Origin: JBECKQ01 sp040235375
Lineage (GTDB): Bacteria; Planctomycetota; Phycisphaerae; UBA1845
Length of the DNA stretch: 6,083 nt
Reading direction: 5' to 3'
NCBI GenBank assembly: GCA_040235375.1
Contig: JBECKQ010000096.1
Coordinates: 1 to 6,083, forward strand
The notes beneath the pieces are model-generated. The model saw only the letters and a list, made by a program, of their open reading frames with translations. It was not told the DNA's origin and did not search any database. A program made the position numbers and the translations under genes. Positions 5,490 through 6,083 of the stretch are shown here, piece after piece. Every line of letters begins with the position of its first letter. Position 1 is the stretch's first letter.

Positions 5490-6083
5490 TCAGCGCTGGC
5501 AGGCGGTCGGCAGCGGTCCGGTCACGCCCGTGCCGGTGTAGCATTGCGAAAAGAGTGCAAAGTCCTTCAGATCGACCCGACCGTTCTCATTGAGATCAGC
5601 GTCCCGCCCCAGCGCCACGACCGAGTTGCCGGGGCCGGCAAGATACGTGACGAACTGTTCCAGGTCGTCGCCGTCGGCATCTTCGTCACCGTCGAGATCA
5701 GCCAGGTTGTGCGGATTGGGGCTGCTCGGTGCGTAACCTTCATACTGAAAGACGGCGAAACCATCGAGCACCGCCAGTCTCGCCGGCGAAAGCAGCGCGT
5801 GGAACGCCTCCAGCGTTGTGGTCATGGACGCGTACCCCGTCGGCGTGTTATCGTCGAAGCTGTTGATGGGCAGCGCCGGCGGCACGGGCTGAATGTCCGC
5901 CCCCAACTGAATCGTCCGCGACTTGTCGGCGGCAACGTCCAACTCGAATCCCGTCCAGTTCAGCAGCCCGCTGGCGTAGTCGATATAGCTCATGATCACC
6001 ACTTCATCGGCGTTGTCAAAGACGTGCCCGAGAAACGGCTGCGTCGTGCCGTCGAACTGGAATGGCGTCGGCAGCTTGTCGCT
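5490..6083 (-). CDS. Secreted protein with TIM-barrel-like end and C-terminal dockerin domain, partial (N-terminus missing)
   Basis: The frame is open from base 6083 with no required start, so the GTG at 6002 is internal and the N-terminus lies outside the window; 197 residues are visible. Residues near 22-40 (FDNADEVVIMSYIDYASG) and 109-117 (FAVFQYEGY) resemble the last strands of a glycosidase-like TIM barrel, as in hypothetical secreted hydrolases with an aDEVvvMaYrd-type strand. That part is suggestive only. The tail is a type I dockerin-like pair of EF-hand-type calcium loops: DLDGDEDADGDD (129-140) and DLNENGRVDLKD (162-173), each with Asp/Asn at positions 1, 3 and 5 and Asp at 12. Two cysteines follow (about 181 and 195) and could form a disulfide. 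Such tails are common on exported Planctomycetota proteins without a cellulosome, where they probably serve surface attachment. The stop is 16 bases before the symporter ATG, which suggests a joint role in breaking down and importing a carbohydrate. Confidence 0.87.
   Translation of the reverse strand, partial: SDKLPTPFQFDGTTQPFLGHVFDNADEVVIMSYIDYASGLLNWTGFELDVAADKSRTIQLGADIQPVPPALPINSFDDNTPTGYASMTTTLEAFHALLSPARLAVLDGFAVFQYEGYAPSSPNPHNLADLDGDEDADGDDLEQFVTYLAGPGNSVVALGRDADLNENGRVDLKDFALFSQCYTGTGVTGPLPTACQR

Overview
This window is a high-GC bacterial locus in which every supported gene reads on the minus strand. In transcription order (right to left) it holds: the 3' end of a secreted protein with a type I dockerin-like tail (5490-6083, N-terminus outside the window); a complete sodium:solute symporter (3680-5473); a predicted lipoprotein made of FG-GAP/VCBS propeller repeats (2281-3555); a ROK-family transcriptional regulator (914-2077); and the first 302 codons of a second, different sodium:solute symporter (1-907, running off the left edge).

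The most likely source is a Planctomycetota bacterium, perhaps of the Phycisphaerae or a related uncultured lineage. The evidence is the dockerin-like C-terminal tail (DLDGDEDADGDDL and DLNENGRVDLKDF) on a non-cellulosomal secreted protein, the FG-GAP lipoprotein, the absence of clear Shine-Dalgarno sequences at most starts, and paired SSS transporters beside a ROK regulator. This is inferred from gene style only, without any database comparison.

The layout suggests three transcription units. The dockerin protein and the 597-residue symporter are 16 bases apart and probably share a message. The lipoprotein has its own plausible promoter (3626-3654), just after a GC-rich hairpin that overlaps the end of the symporter gene. 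The regulator and the second symporter are 6 bases apart. They lie behind a plausible promoter (2086-2115) whose -10 region is covered by a perfect 12-base palindrome, a natural candidate for autoregulation by the ROK protein.

Taken together, the genes look like a small carbohydrate-use locus: a secreted TIM-barrel-like/dockerin protein and a surface propeller lipoprotein outside the inner membrane, two Na+-coupled importers in it, and a sugar-sensing regulator. No substrate can be named from the sequence.

I found no RNA genes, CRISPR array, insertion sequence, phage or toxin-antitoxin module. The most unusual points are the regulator, whose ROK domain has lost its catalytic Asp and its zinc motif, and its AT-rich operator/promoter, which predicts an almost leaderless message. 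I see no strong sign of a wholly new system.
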